From an uncultured Nonlabens sp. (GTDB lineage Bacteria; Bacteroidota; Bacteroidia; Flavobacteriales; Flavobacteriaceae): a stretch of 64,000 bases of DNA. The stretch covers positions 62,001-126,000 of the forward strand of contig NZ_CANLXZ010000004.1 of NCBI RefSeq assembly GCF_947495285.1, in the 5' to 3' direction. Shown here piece by piece: positions 8,176 to 15,938 of the stretch. The stretch's first letter is position 1; the number at the start of each line of letters is the position of its first letter. The position numbers were made by a program, and so were the translations under genes. The notes beneath the pieces are model-generated. The model was not told the origin of the DNA and searched no databases. It saw only the letters and a list, made by a program, of their open reading frames with translations.

Positions 8176-10116
8176 TTATTTGATAACTAGTTTACGTGTT
8201 TGAGTTGCGTCTCCTTGAGAAACCTTAACGATATACATTCCAGAATTGAGGTTACTCACATTTAATTCATTTGTAAGTCCAGCTGCAGTTAATACTCTCT
8301 GCCCTAAAGTAGAGTAGATAATTACATCAACGGCTTCTCCATTTGTAGAAACTATGTTTACTGTAGAACCATTTACAGGATTAGGATAAATCTTAAAAGT
8401 ATTTGCGTTAAAAGTATCGTTAGATAATGTAAAGTCATTTACTGCTCCAGGAGTACCTAGATCACCATCACCATAAGCAGTTACAGCTAGACCCCAGTTT
8501 GTACCTAAGTCATTATCTGTAGAGTTATAGCTGTTTAGAGATAATTCCATGCTCTCACCAACTTCATCAGGAAAAGTTGCACCGTTATCCCAAGAAACTT
8601 CATCGATAACAGTTCCTCCACATTGAATAGATAATTCATCAAATCCATTTCCTAAAAATGTAGAAGTACCATCATAAACATAATCAGGAGTGATTCCACC
8701 GTTTGCAAGTGGATCAGCGCTAGCAACAAATACAGCATATCCATTTGCAGGAACAACTACAGAGAGAATTACTGTAAAATTTTCGTTTGGACTTGTTAAA
8801 TCTACAATCTCATAACCTAACATGTCTATTGCAGCTCCTGTTGTGTTGTATACTTCAAAGTATTCACCAACATTATCATTTACCGCACCAGGGTTTTGCA
8901 TGATTTCTGTTATTATTAAATCTCCAGGGTTTGCACAAGTTACATTACCTAGACACGCAGGGCTTGAGATGTTGCGAGTTAAAGTACATGAGCTATTTGC
9001 TGCATCACCAGTAACTGTAACTGTAAAGTCTACACCTTCAGTAACACCTGTAATTGTAATCTGTCCAGCTGCAACAGTAGAAGGATCATCTCCAGCTACA
9101 GTTCCATTACCAGCAGTGTCAATAACATAAGTAGAAGTACTACCGCCTGTAAAATCTATAGTTACATCATATAAATCTACACCAGCTGTAGATGTCTGAC
9201 ACGTTTCAGTGATTGTGCCTAATTGTAGGTCACATGGGAATGCAACGTCAAAACTAGTTGAGTCAGTAGTGACTAACATAGCACCGTTTACCATTGAGAC
9301 AGTTACATTATAAGTAGCGCCGTCTATTACGGTTATGGAATAAGGAGAAGTAACATCTAGATTATCAGTACCATTTACTGATACATTAAATGTTGCTCCA
9401 GCAGGAAGGTTCATAGAGTTCCATGTAATATCAGTTGTAGTTGTACCACCAGCAAGTGTAGATCCATCAGAAGGAGCAGTAATGGTAACAGCAGGAACGG
9501 TAGACATAACAGTTGTGTAGGTTCCTATTCCACCTATTAAAGTTTCAAAAGTATCTGCACCACCTTGACAAATTCCAAGGTTGTTTAAAGAACCTGCACC
9601 ACCAAATACCCAGTTAGCTTCTACAAAACCATTATCTGGTCCAGTACCGTTAATTCTTTTTGCAGAAGAATCTGCATATTCCCATGCCTGACCAGATCCG
9701 TCCACATCGCTTACTCCATATTGATCAATTACAGTACTAGTAGCTGTTTCAATAATTCTAATACGGTCATCACCATTTAGGTTAATTACATTATCAGTAA
9801 GTACCGTAGCACTTGCTACACCAGGAAATTCAGTAGTTAACGCTCCTGCACTATCTGTAGTTGTTACATAGATAAAAGCATCTGTAACAGTACCTAATTC
9901 AGAAAGATCAAATGCATTACCCCAAGTTGTGTTTCCGTTAGTTTGATTTTCTAATGAGAATAAAGTAAAGTCAACTGTACCGCTGGCATAAATCTCTAGT
10001 AATTTAGGGTTTCCACCAGTACAATCACCGTCTACAATAGAGGTAATTATAGGTTGTTGAGCAAAAGAAGTAGCCGCAATAAAGAACATTACGACATTAA
10101 AGTAAATTTGTTTCAT
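8176..10116 (-). CDS. Secreted lamin-tail protein with T9SS type A sorting domain
   Basis: A 646-residue exported protein. The signal peptide MKQIYFNVVMFFIAATSFAQ ends in the usual FAQ cleavage motif. The body has two lamin-tail-like regions (LEIYASGTVDFTLFSLENQ near the N-terminus; GDLIITEIMQNPGAVNDNVGEYFEVYN near residue 400), with Ig/fibronectin-like Thr/Val-rich stretches between them. The last ~75 residues are a type A type IX secretion sorting domain (FKIYPNPVNGSTVNI...TRKLVIK), which directs it across the outer membrane to the surface. Lamin-tail domains often accompany secreted nucleases, but no nuclease motif is visible here. I start at ATG 10116; TTG 10137 lies in the -7 box. Confidence 0.88.
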   Translation of the reverse strand: MKQIYFNVVMFFIAATSFAQQPIITSIVDGDCTGGNPKLLEIYASGTVDFTLFSLENQTNGNTTWGNAFDLSELGTVTDAFIYVTTTDSAGALTTEFPGVASATVLTDNVINLNGDDRIRIIETATSTVIDQYGVSDVDGSGQAWEYADSSAKRINGTGPDNGFVEANWVFGGAGSLNNLGICQGGADTFETLIGGIGTYTTVMSTVPAVTITAPSDGSTLAGGTTTTDITWNSMNLPAGATFNVSVNGTDNLDVTSPYSITVIDGATYNVTVSMVNGAMLVTTDSTSFDVAFPCDLQLGTITETCQTSTAGVDLYDVTIDFTGGSTSTYVIDTAGNGTVAGDDPSTVAAGQITITGVTEGVDFTVTVTGDAANSSCTLTRNISSPACLGNVTCANPGDLIITEIMQNPGAVNDNVGEYFEVYNTTGAAIDMLGYEIVDLTSPNENFTVILSVVVPANGYAVFVASADPLANGGITPDYVYDGTSTFLGNGFDELSIQCGGTVIDEVSWDNGATFPDEVGESMELSLNSYNSTDNDLGTNWGLAVTAYGDGDLGTPGAVNDFTLSNDTFNANTFKIYPNPVNGSTVNIVSTNGEAVDVIIYSTLGQRVLTAAGLTNELNVSNLNSGMYIVKVSQGDATQTRKLVIK

Positions 10117-10134
10117 CTTGATGTAGTTTTTTTG

Positions 10135-10142
10135 CAAATATA
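10135..10142 (-). promoter_or_regulatory. -7 box of the lamin-tail/T9SS gene
   Basis: TATATTTG on the minus strand, 18 nt before ATG 10116. Its terminal TTG can be mistaken for a start codon. Confidence 0.6.
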
Positions 10143-10257
10143 CAATTTCTTTAACAGGGTAATATTTGGCTTTCAGTTATTTAACCATTAGGTAACATGC
10201 TGTATAGTACTTTGATTTGCTAAGTAATTGTAACTGTATAGATAAATTTAATAATTA

Positions 10258-10273
10258 CGCTTTCGCGAAAGCG
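10258..10273. repeat. Dispersed palindrome, copy 3 (perfect, intergenic)
   Basis: CGCTTTCGCGAAAGCG in the 250-bp region between the divergent T9SS gene and the response regulator. Apart from the -7 box and this palindrome, I see no other structure in that region. Confidence 0.9.
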
Positions 10274-10388
10274 AGATCATCACAAATAATTTATTAACTT
10301 TATTTTTTTAATACATTGAGTTAACCTAAAGCTAACATGGATTTAAAATGCTTGAGTAGCTATCTTTTTAATTTAGCCCATTAAGAAT

Positions 10389-11087
10389 ATGAAAGAAGAA
10401 ATGAAAGACGCTAAAGCGAAAGTTCTACTAGTAGACGACGAGCCAGATATTTTAGAGATCGTAGGATACAATCTTAAAAATGAAGGTTATCAAGTGTTTA
10501 CGGCAGAGAATGGAGAGGAAGCTCTCAAAATTGCAAAGAAGAAAAAGCCTGACCTTATAATATTAGATGTAATGATGCCTGTTATGGATGGGATCGAGGC
10601 TTGTGAGAAAATGCGTAAAATGCCAGAATTAGACGATACGGTGATTACATTTTTAACTGCGCGAGGTGAAGATTATTCTATGATCGCCGGTTTTGATGTA
10701 GGAGCAGATGATTATATTACAAAACCTGTAAAACCTAGAGTTCTTGTTTCTAAGGTAAAATCGCTTTTAAGACGTAGAGAGAATGTTGCTCCAGAAACAT
10801 CTAATATTCTCAAATTAGGTAACCTAGTTATTGATAGAGATCAATACAAGATTATTTATAAAAAGGAAGAAATGATCTTGCCTCGTAAAGAGTTTGAATT
10901 ACTCTCTTTATTGACTACTAAGCCTGGTAAGGTTTTTAAAAGAGAAGAGATTCTTGATGTAGTATGGGGCAATGAGGTAATAGTAGGTGGTCGTACCATT
11001 GACGTGCATATTAGAAAACTAAGGGAAAAGTTGGGTGATGACAGTTTTAAGACTGTTAAAGGTGTAGGTTATAAATATGTCAAATAA
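10389..11087 (+). CDS. OmpR/PhoB-type response regulator
   Basis: A two-domain transcription regulator of 232 residues. The receiver has the acidic pair D16-D17, phospho-acceptor D60 (in LIILDVMMP), T90 and K112 (YITKP). The C-terminal winged helix (residues ~140-232) carries the typical recognition segment VGGRTIDVHIRKLREKLG and ends GVGYKY. It overlaps the sensor kinase gene by 11 bp, so the pair is coupled. It resembles the PhoB/PhoR pair of Flavobacteria, but whether it senses phosphate cannot be told, as no phosphate genes are near. Start: ATG 10389; an in-frame ATG four codons later is an alternative. Confidence 0.93.
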   Translation: MKEEMKDAKAKVLLVDDEPDILEIVGYNLKNEGYQVFTAENGEEALKIAKKKKPDLIILDVMMPVMDGIEACEKMRKMPELDDTVITFLTARGEDYSMIAGFDVGADDYITKPVKPRVLVSKVKSLLRRRENVAPETSNILKLGNLVIDRDQYKIIYKKEEMILPRKEFELLSLLTTKPGKVFKREEILDVVWGNEVIVGGRTIDVHIRKLREKLGDDSFKTVKGVGYKYVK

Positions 11088-12165
11088 TACCGCGCCTCAA
11101 AAAAATAGTTACCGATTTGCGATTAGATCTTCTTTTTATATCGCGATGTTGCTCTTTTTTCTTTTATTAAGTGTAGCATCCATGGATCATGTAAGGTTAC
11201 CTTGGTATATAATCGTTTGTTTTTCTTTTGCGAGTTTTTTAATATGCTTTACAATTATACAATTTAGGGTACAACGTTTTATTTACCGACGTATTAAACG
11301 TATTTATGAAGATGTGGCGCTGTTAGAATCGAGCAATTTTAATGACAGAGAAATTGCGACAGATATGCGTACGCTTAAGGATCAAGTGCAGCGATTTGCT
11401 AGAAATAAGAAAACAGAAATAGAAACACTCCAAGTGCGTGAAAATTATCGCAAAGAATTTTTAGGTAACATATCTCACGAGCTTAAAACACCGCTGTTCA
11501 CTGTTCAAGGTTATATAGACACTCTTATTGATGGTGCGCATAAAGACAAGGTGATACGTAAAAAGTACTTAGAAAGAGCGCAAAAAGGGGTAGAACGCCT
11601 TACCTATATAGTAAAAGATATGGATATGATCACTAGACTAGAGGTAGGTGATATGCGTCTGGAGAAAGATGACTTTGATATAGTAAAACTGATTAGACAA
11701 GTGTTTGATCAGTTTGAAATGAAGGCTGCTAGAAAGAATATTTCCTTAGTCTATGACATGAATTATAACAATAAAATTAAAGTTCATGCAGATAAGGAAC
11801 GTATACAGCAAGTAATTTCTAATCTTATAGTTAATTCGATTAAATATGGTAAGCAAAATGGTACCACAGAGGTTGCCATTGAGGATCTTATTAATAATAA
11901 AGTAATAGTACGTGTTACTGATAATGGAGAAGGTATAAAGAAAGAGTTTTTACCTAGGTTATTTGAGCGTTTTTTTAGAGTGGATAGAACGGGCTCTCGC
12001 AGAGAAGGCGGTTCTGGACTTGGGCTAGCCATAGTTAAACATATAGTAGAGGCTCATGAAGAGCGTATTTATGTAGATAGTGAAATAGGGATAGGTTCTG
12101 AGTTTTCATTTACTCTAGAAAAAGTTTCTTCTAGTATAGAAGAGATAGATGTAGCAGTGGATTGA
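11077..12165 (+). CDS. Sensor histidine kinase (PhoR-like)
   Basis: Membrane partner of the preceding regulator, 362 residues. Two membrane helices (about residues 19-36 and 42-62) with almost no periplasmic loop between them, then a short linker and a HisKA domain with H134 in NISHELKTPL. The ATPase domain shows the N box ISNLIVNSIKYG, G1 VTDNGEGI and G2 REGGSGLGLAIVKH. The lack of a sizeable sensor loop suggests it senses within the membrane or through a partner. Its last 97 bp are also coding, on the other strand, for the C-terminus of the glycosyltransferase at 12069-13178. Confidence 0.94.
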   Translation: MSNNTAPQKNSYRFAIRSSFYIAMLLFFLLLSVASMDHVRLPWYIIVCFSFASFLICFTIIQFRVQRFIYRRIKRIYEDVALLESSNFNDREIATDMRTLKDQVQRFARNKKTEIETLQVRENYRKEFLGNISHELKTPLFTVQGYIDTLIDGAHKDKVIRKKYLERAQKGVERLTYIVKDMDMITRLEVGDMRLEKDDFDIVKLIRQVFDQFEMKAARKNISLVYDMNYNNKIKVHADKERIQQVISNLIVNSIKYGKQNGTTEVAIEDLINNKVIVRVTDNGEGIKKEFLPRLFERFFRVDRTGSRREGGSGLGLAIVKHIVEAHEERIYVDSEIGIGSEFSFTLEKVSSSIEEIDVAVD

Positions 12166-13178
12166 ATAGTACCTAAACCTTTATAATTAGGTATTCTAGA
12201 TAACATTTCTATTTTAAATTCTTTTTGTGTAGCACAAGGAACAAGACCTTTTTTCTCTAATGATTGTGCTAAGTATTCTTGCTCATACTGACCAGGTGTT
12301 GGTATGAAAAACGCTTTTTTACCTAGTTCATTTAAATCCATAATAGTGGTATATCCACTCCTGCTTAACACACATTCACTTAAATCCATAGCTTTTTGTA
12401 AACTTTCTGTAGAGAGGTAATTGTAAAAAGTTACGTTTCCTTTCTTTTCTACTTTTTGTTCTTTTTCTATTCTTCCTGCTATAAATAGAACTTTACCGTG
12501 GTATCTTTTAATTTCAGAAAGTAATTTCTTTTCTAAAAGTCCTCGTTGAGGTTCTGGTCCAGATAACAAAATAAGTAGGTCATACTTTTTTTGATACTGG
12601 CCGGTATTTTTAAATCTAGAAAGTGGTCCTAGGTAGACTTTGTCTAGATCGCAATCATCATTATGCGATAATTTACCAGTTAAATTTTCCACACTACTAA
12701 CGTCAGGTATCCAGCAATAGTCAAATTTTTTAATATAATGGAGGTGTAGTTGTGTACTGAACCATGTCGTGCTTCCAGATAAAACTTGTAACTGGTGTGT
12801 TATGATTACCGATGGTATTAAATTACTGTATAGTCCTAATCTGTTATCTGATATGATACCTGTTATTTCATGTTCTAGAATTAGGCGATTTAATATTTTG
12901 TGTTCATTGCGTATAGCTTTCCATATTTTAGGAGAGTATTTAAGCATTTTTAATTTTAAACTGCGGTCTTCTTTTGCATATTCAATGTCATAAGATGGTA
13001 ATTCTATAAAAGTACAGCCCTTAAATTCCTTTTTAAGTAACGCAAGTGCCTGTCCATCACTACCTATAATAGGGTTGTCTCCATTATTAATAATTTCTAA
13101 TATTATAGGAATGCATCTTGTGGCATGACCTAAGCCCCAGTTTAAAGGTGCGACCAAAATGTTTTTGGATTTTTGCAT
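12069..13178 (-). CDS. MurG-like GT-B glycosyltransferase
   Basis: A predicted GT-B glycosyltransferase of 369 residues. The N-terminus ILVAPLNWGLGHATRC is the GxGH motif typical of MurG/MGDG-synthase-like enzymes, and the C-terminal donor site includes ILLSGPEPQRG and SRSGYTTIMDL plus FIPTPGQYEQEYLA. Substrate unknown. I start at ATG 13178, as TTG 13193 lies in a TATATTTA promoter-like box. The last 32 residues are encoded antisense to the 3' end of the histidine kinase, and this tail (rich in Ser, Glu and Pro) looks unlike a conserved domain, so it may be a read-on extension. Confidence 0.8.
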   Translation of the reverse strand: MQKSKNILVAPLNWGLGHATRCIPIILEIINNGDNPIIGSDGQALALLKKEFKGCTFIELPSYDIEYAKEDRSLKLKMLKYSPKIWKAIRNEHKILNRLILEHEITGIISDNRLGLYSNLIPSVIITHQLQVLSGSTTWFSTQLHLHYIKKFDYCWIPDVSSVENLTGKLSHNDDCDLDKVYLGPLSRFKNTGQYQKKYDLLILLSGPEPQRGLLEKKLLSEIKRYHGKVLFIAGRIEKEQKVEKKGNVTFYNYLSTESLQKAMDLSECVLSRSGYTTIMDLNELGKKAFFIPTPGQYEQEYLAQSLEKKGLVPCATQKEFKIEMLSRIPNYKGLGTIQSTATSISSILEETFSRVNENSEPIPISLST

Positions 13179-13209
13179 GCAGTAAATATACAATGACTTT
13201 GTAATCAGG

Positions 13210-13217
13210 TATATTTG
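13210..13217 (+). promoter_or_regulatory. -7 box of trmB operon
   Basis: TATATTTG, full TAnnTTTG match, 30 nt before the trmB start codon. Confidence 0.55.
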
Positions 13218-13247
13218 TAGTCATTAATTAATCTTTAAATAATTGTA

Positions 13248-13916
13248 TTGGGAAGCAAGAATAAACTCAAACGATTTAACGAAAACGAAACATTCGACAA
13301 CGTTATACAGCCTACTCGAGAAGAAGTAACCGCTGGTTTTAAACACCAGGGTAAATGGAATGAATTTTTCGGTAATGATAACCCTATTACCTTAGAGCTG
13401 GGTTGCGGTAAAGGAGAATACACGGTTGCACTAGCTCGTAAGTATCCTGAACGTAATTTTATAGGTATAGATATAAAGGGAGCGCGTTTCTGGCGTGGTG
13501 CAAAAACAGCTATTGAAGAAGGTCTTACTAATGTAGCTTTTTTACGTACTCAAATTGAGTTGGTGGATGACGCTTTCGCGAAAGCGGAAATACAAGAGAT
13601 ATGGATCACTTTTCCAGATCCACAAATTAAATATAAACGTACTAAACATAGAATGACTAATCCTGATTTTCTCGCAAAGTATAAGCATATTTTACAAGCT
13701 GACGGAATTATGAATCTTAAAACAGATTCTGAATTTATGCATGGCTACACTTTAGGGCTGCTGCAAGCTAGAGGAGAACAAATATTATATGCGCACCACG
13801 ATGTTTACTCAAATACAGAATCTCCAGAAGAGGTTACCAGTACACAGACTTTTTATGAGAAGCAGTACCTAGAAACAGGTAAAGCGATAACTTATATTAA
13901 GTTTAAATTAAAGTAA
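13248..13916 (+). CDS. trmB: tRNA (guanine-N7)-methyltransferase
   Basis: Methylates G46 of tRNA using S-adenosylmethionine, 222 residues. The SAM loop is LELGCGKGEY near residue 50, followed by NFIGIDIKGARFWRG; the TrmB signature WITFPDPQIKYKRTKHR is present. The start is TTG at 13248: it yields MGSKNKLKRFNENETF, the standard N-terminus in Flavobacteria, and no ATG is available. A palindrome copy inside encodes DAFAKAE near residue 110, in the segment before the WITFPDPQ strand. The stop overlaps the ATG of the next gene by 1 bp (TAATG). Confidence 0.94.
   Translation: MGSKNKLKRFNENETFDNVIQPTREEVTAGFKHQGKWNEFFGNDNPITLELGCGKGEYTVALARKYPERNFIGIDIKGARFWRGAKTAIEEGLTNVAFLRTQIELVDDAFAKAEIQEIWITFPDPQIKYKRTKHRMTNPDFLAKYKHILQADGIMNLKTDSEFMHGYTLGLLQARGEQILYAHHDVYSNTESPEEVTSTQTFYEKQYLETGKAITYIKFKLK
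13571..13586. repeat. Dispersed palindrome, copy 4 (perfect, in trmB)
   Basis: CGCTTTCGCGAAAGCG inside trmB, read as AFAKA. Confidence 0.9.
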
Positions 13917-14542
13917 TGGCAGGACTTTTACATTTATTATTTGGTTTAATTATAGGTTTTATTGGTGTTATTCCACCTGGTTTATTAAATCTTACTGCGG
14001 CCAAAATTAGTGTGAAACAAAATAAGAAAGCTGCTGTAATATTTGCACTAGGAGCATCACTCATAGTAGTGGCTCAGGTTTATGTAGGGGTTTTCTTTTC
14101 TAAATTATTGAATAACGACCCTGATACCCTATTGCTGTTAGAGAAATTTGCAGTAGTTGTTTTTCTAGCATTATCTGCTTTCTTTTTTATTAAAGCGTTA
14201 CGTGATTCTGGTGCACCAGTAGTAAAAGAGGTCAACAGGTCGCCTGTTAAAATTTTTGCGCAAGGAATCGTATTATCGGTTTTAAACATATTTCCTATTC
14301 CATTTTATATAGGTTTTAGTTCTTTTCTGGCCAGTCGTGGTTTATTTGAGTTTACTTATCCTATGGCTCATTTATTTATTCTAGGCGCCGCTAGTGGTAC
14401 ATTTTTAATGTTATTATCCTATATTACTTTTGTGAATAAATTTGCCTTTGAGAGCAATACCTTTGCCCGTAAAATTAATTACCTATTAGGAGGCCTTACT
14501 TTATGTATTGCGGTATTTACCATTTTTAGATTATACTTATGA
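13916..14542 (+). CDS. LysE-family exporter
   Basis: A polytopic inner-membrane protein of 208 residues with about six hydrophobic helices and the LysE/RhtB N-terminal signature GLIIGFIGVIPPGLLNLTAAKIS; the family exports amino acids or related metabolites. The middle loop is short and basic (RDSGAPVVKEVNRSPVK). It lies between trmB and the MGMT-like gene with 1-bp and 4-bp overlaps, so all three are co-translated. The substrate is unknown. Confidence 0.85.
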   Translation: MAGLLHLLFGLIIGFIGVIPPGLLNLTAAKISVKQNKKAAVIFALGASLIVVAQVYVGVFFSKLLNNDPDTLLLLEKFAVVVFLALSAFFFIKALRDSGAPVVKEVNRSPVKIFAQGIVLSVLNIFPIPFYIGFSSFLASRGLFEFTYPMAHLFILGAASGTFLMLLSYITFVNKFAFESNTFARKINYLLGGLTLCIAVFTIFRLYL

Positions 14543-14877
14543 ATACAAAAGATTTTTATTTAAGAGTCTATGAGGTAGTTAAACAAATACCATATGGTAG
14601 AGCCACTAGTTATGGAGCAATAGCAAAGGTACTAGGGACCCCACGTAGTAGTAGGACTGTAGGTTATGCCATGAATGCGGCACATAATAATCCAGATGTA
14701 CCAGCGCATAGAGTAGTAAATCGTAATGGAGTGTTGACTGGTAAACACCATTTTGCGGGCACTAACTTAATGCAACAACTTTTAGAAAGTGAAGGGCTAG
14801 TTATTGAAGAAGATCAAATCAAGAACTTTAAAGATATTTACTGGGACCCAGTAGAAGAGCTTGGGTTTCAAGTATAA
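14539..14877 (+). CDS. MGMT-like (alkyltransferase-like) protein lacking the active Cys
   Basis: A 112-residue single-domain protein of the O6-alkylguanine methyltransferase DNA-binding type. The family's helix-turn-helix region is clear (IPYGRATSYGAIAKVLG, then RTVGYAMNAAHNN). The acceptor motif PCHRV reads PAHRV, with Ala56 replacing the Cys, so it cannot accept alkyl groups. Known alkyltransferase-like (ATL) proteins with such changes bind O6-alkylguanine and hand lesions to nucleotide excision repair; uvrC and mfd are elsewhere in this window but not linked. It ends in a strong terminator. Confidence 0.88.
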   Translation: MNTKDFYLRVYEVVKQIPYGRATSYGAIAKVLGTPRSSRTVGYAMNAAHNNPDVPAHRVVNRNGVLTGKHHFAGTNLMQQLLESEGLVIEEDQIKNFKDIYWDPVEELGFQV

Positions 14878-14920
14878 AAAAAGCCTGTCTATTAAATTTA
14901 ATAGACAGGCTTTTTTTTAA
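14876..14920. terminator. Bidirectional terminator after the MGMT-like gene
   Basis: A perfect 16-bp inverted repeat (14881-14896 / 14897-14912; inner bases form the loop) flanked by A7 and T8. It serves the converging barrel-protein gene as well. Confidence 0.88.
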
Positions 14921-14930
14921 ATAATTTGTT

Positions 14931-15704
14931 TTATAGATAAAATATATAACCTACGTTAAACCACCATATCCAGTCATTTACTCTATTGTTGACATTATTA
15001 GGGCTTAATCCATCTACATAATTACTGTCTACATAATAATGCCACTTAGAAGATATTAATATATCACTTAGAGTACTTACTTTATACCTAAAACCTAGGT
15101 CGCCTACAAGAGCAATTGCGCTTCCTTGTGAGGTGTCTATACGGTCTAAGAATGTAGGGAATGTAGTGACTGGATTACCTAGCGGCCCTAAAGAGCTAGT
15201 TGCTTCTGGTCTATAATTAACATAATGTGCGCCAAAACCTCCATAAGGAGCAATCTTAGGTTGGCCGCTTTGAAAATCTCTAATGCTTAAAGGGTACCAT
15301 TCTATTTGTGCACCTAACTCAAAGACTTTTGCTTTTCCTTGCATAGATCTTAATTGAAGACCTCCTATAGAGTTTTTATCAGCTTCATCACCTAAGTGAT
15401 TAAGTGTCGTTACGTGGTAGTTAATCTCACTGCGTATTTTAAAGTGGTCATTCCAGTAAGTGTCACCGGTATAACAATCACATTCTGCGCGATAAGCAAA
15501 ATTGATATAGTGAATCAGGCCAACTCCTATACCTACATTACCTTTGTTAGTATCAAAGTCATGTCGCTCACCATAATCACTTTGAAAAGCAACTGGTCCA
15601 GTGATAAAACCTAATTCGTGAGAAAAGCCTAATTGAGCGTTACTAGTAACAACCATTCCCAAAAGAATGATAATGGTTGTAATGTGTTTTTGTGGATACG
15701 TCAT
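14931..15704 (-). CDS. Outer-membrane barrel-like protein, THC0290_0291-type
   Basis: A 257-residue exported protein with a signal peptide (IIILLGMVVTSNAQ; cleavage after NAQ). The body is made of alternating amphipathic strands and ends in an aromatic residue pattern (WWFNVGYIFYL), as expected for an outer-membrane beta-barrel. The opening LGFSHELGFITGPVAFQSDYG resembles a Flavobacteriaceae family that databases call THC0290_0291; function unknown. A pair of Cys in ECDCYTGDTYWND may form a loop disulfide. It is the only gene between gdhA and the trmB operon on this strand. Confidence 0.72.
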   Translation of the reverse strand: MTYPQKHITTIIILLGMVVTSNAQLGFSHELGFITGPVAFQSDYGERHDFDTNKGNVGIGVGLIHYINFAYRAECDCYTGDTYWNDHFKIRSEINYHVTTLNHLGDEADKNSIGGLQLRSMQGKAKVFELGAQIEWYPLSIRDFQSGQPKIAPYGGFGAHYVNYRPEATSSLGPLGNPVTTFPTFLDRIDTSQGSAIALVGDLGFRYKVSTLSDILISSKWHYYVDSNYVDGLSPNNVNNRVNDWIWWFNVGYIFYL

Positions 15705-15730
15705 TAATATAAGGACTTAAGTGATGGGAA

Positions 15731-15738
15731 CAAATATA
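15731..15738 (-). promoter_or_regulatory. -7 box of the barrel-protein gene
   Basis: TATATTTG on the minus strand, 26 nt before ATG 15704. Confidence 0.55.
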
Positions 15739-15886
15739 ACAAAATGTAGTTCATAGAGACATTATTAGATGTGTTTAAACTAAATAGATTAGATAAAATA
15801 CATGTTTTTTATGTGTGTATTGAGTAATAACAACGTAAGTTAGCTTAAATTATTGGTAAAAAAAAAATTACGTTCAGCGATAATAT

Positions 15887-15894
15887 TATATTTG
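15887..15894 (+). promoter_or_regulatory. -7 box of gdhA
   Basis: TATATTTG, a full TAnnTTTG match 44 nt before the gdhA ATG. The leader contains AAAGGAAC about 15 nt before the start, an unusually purine-rich (Shine-Dalgarno-like) stretch for this genome. Confidence 0.6.
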
Positions 15895-15938
15895 CATAAT
15901 TAACGCAAACGTTTTCTTAAAGGAACAAATTAAAGATA

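Noticed and set aside
8822..9130. 102-residue frame antisense to the secreted T9SS gene
   Set aside because: Its composition mirrors the Thr/Val-rich coding strand; no promoter, and the sense gene is clearly real.
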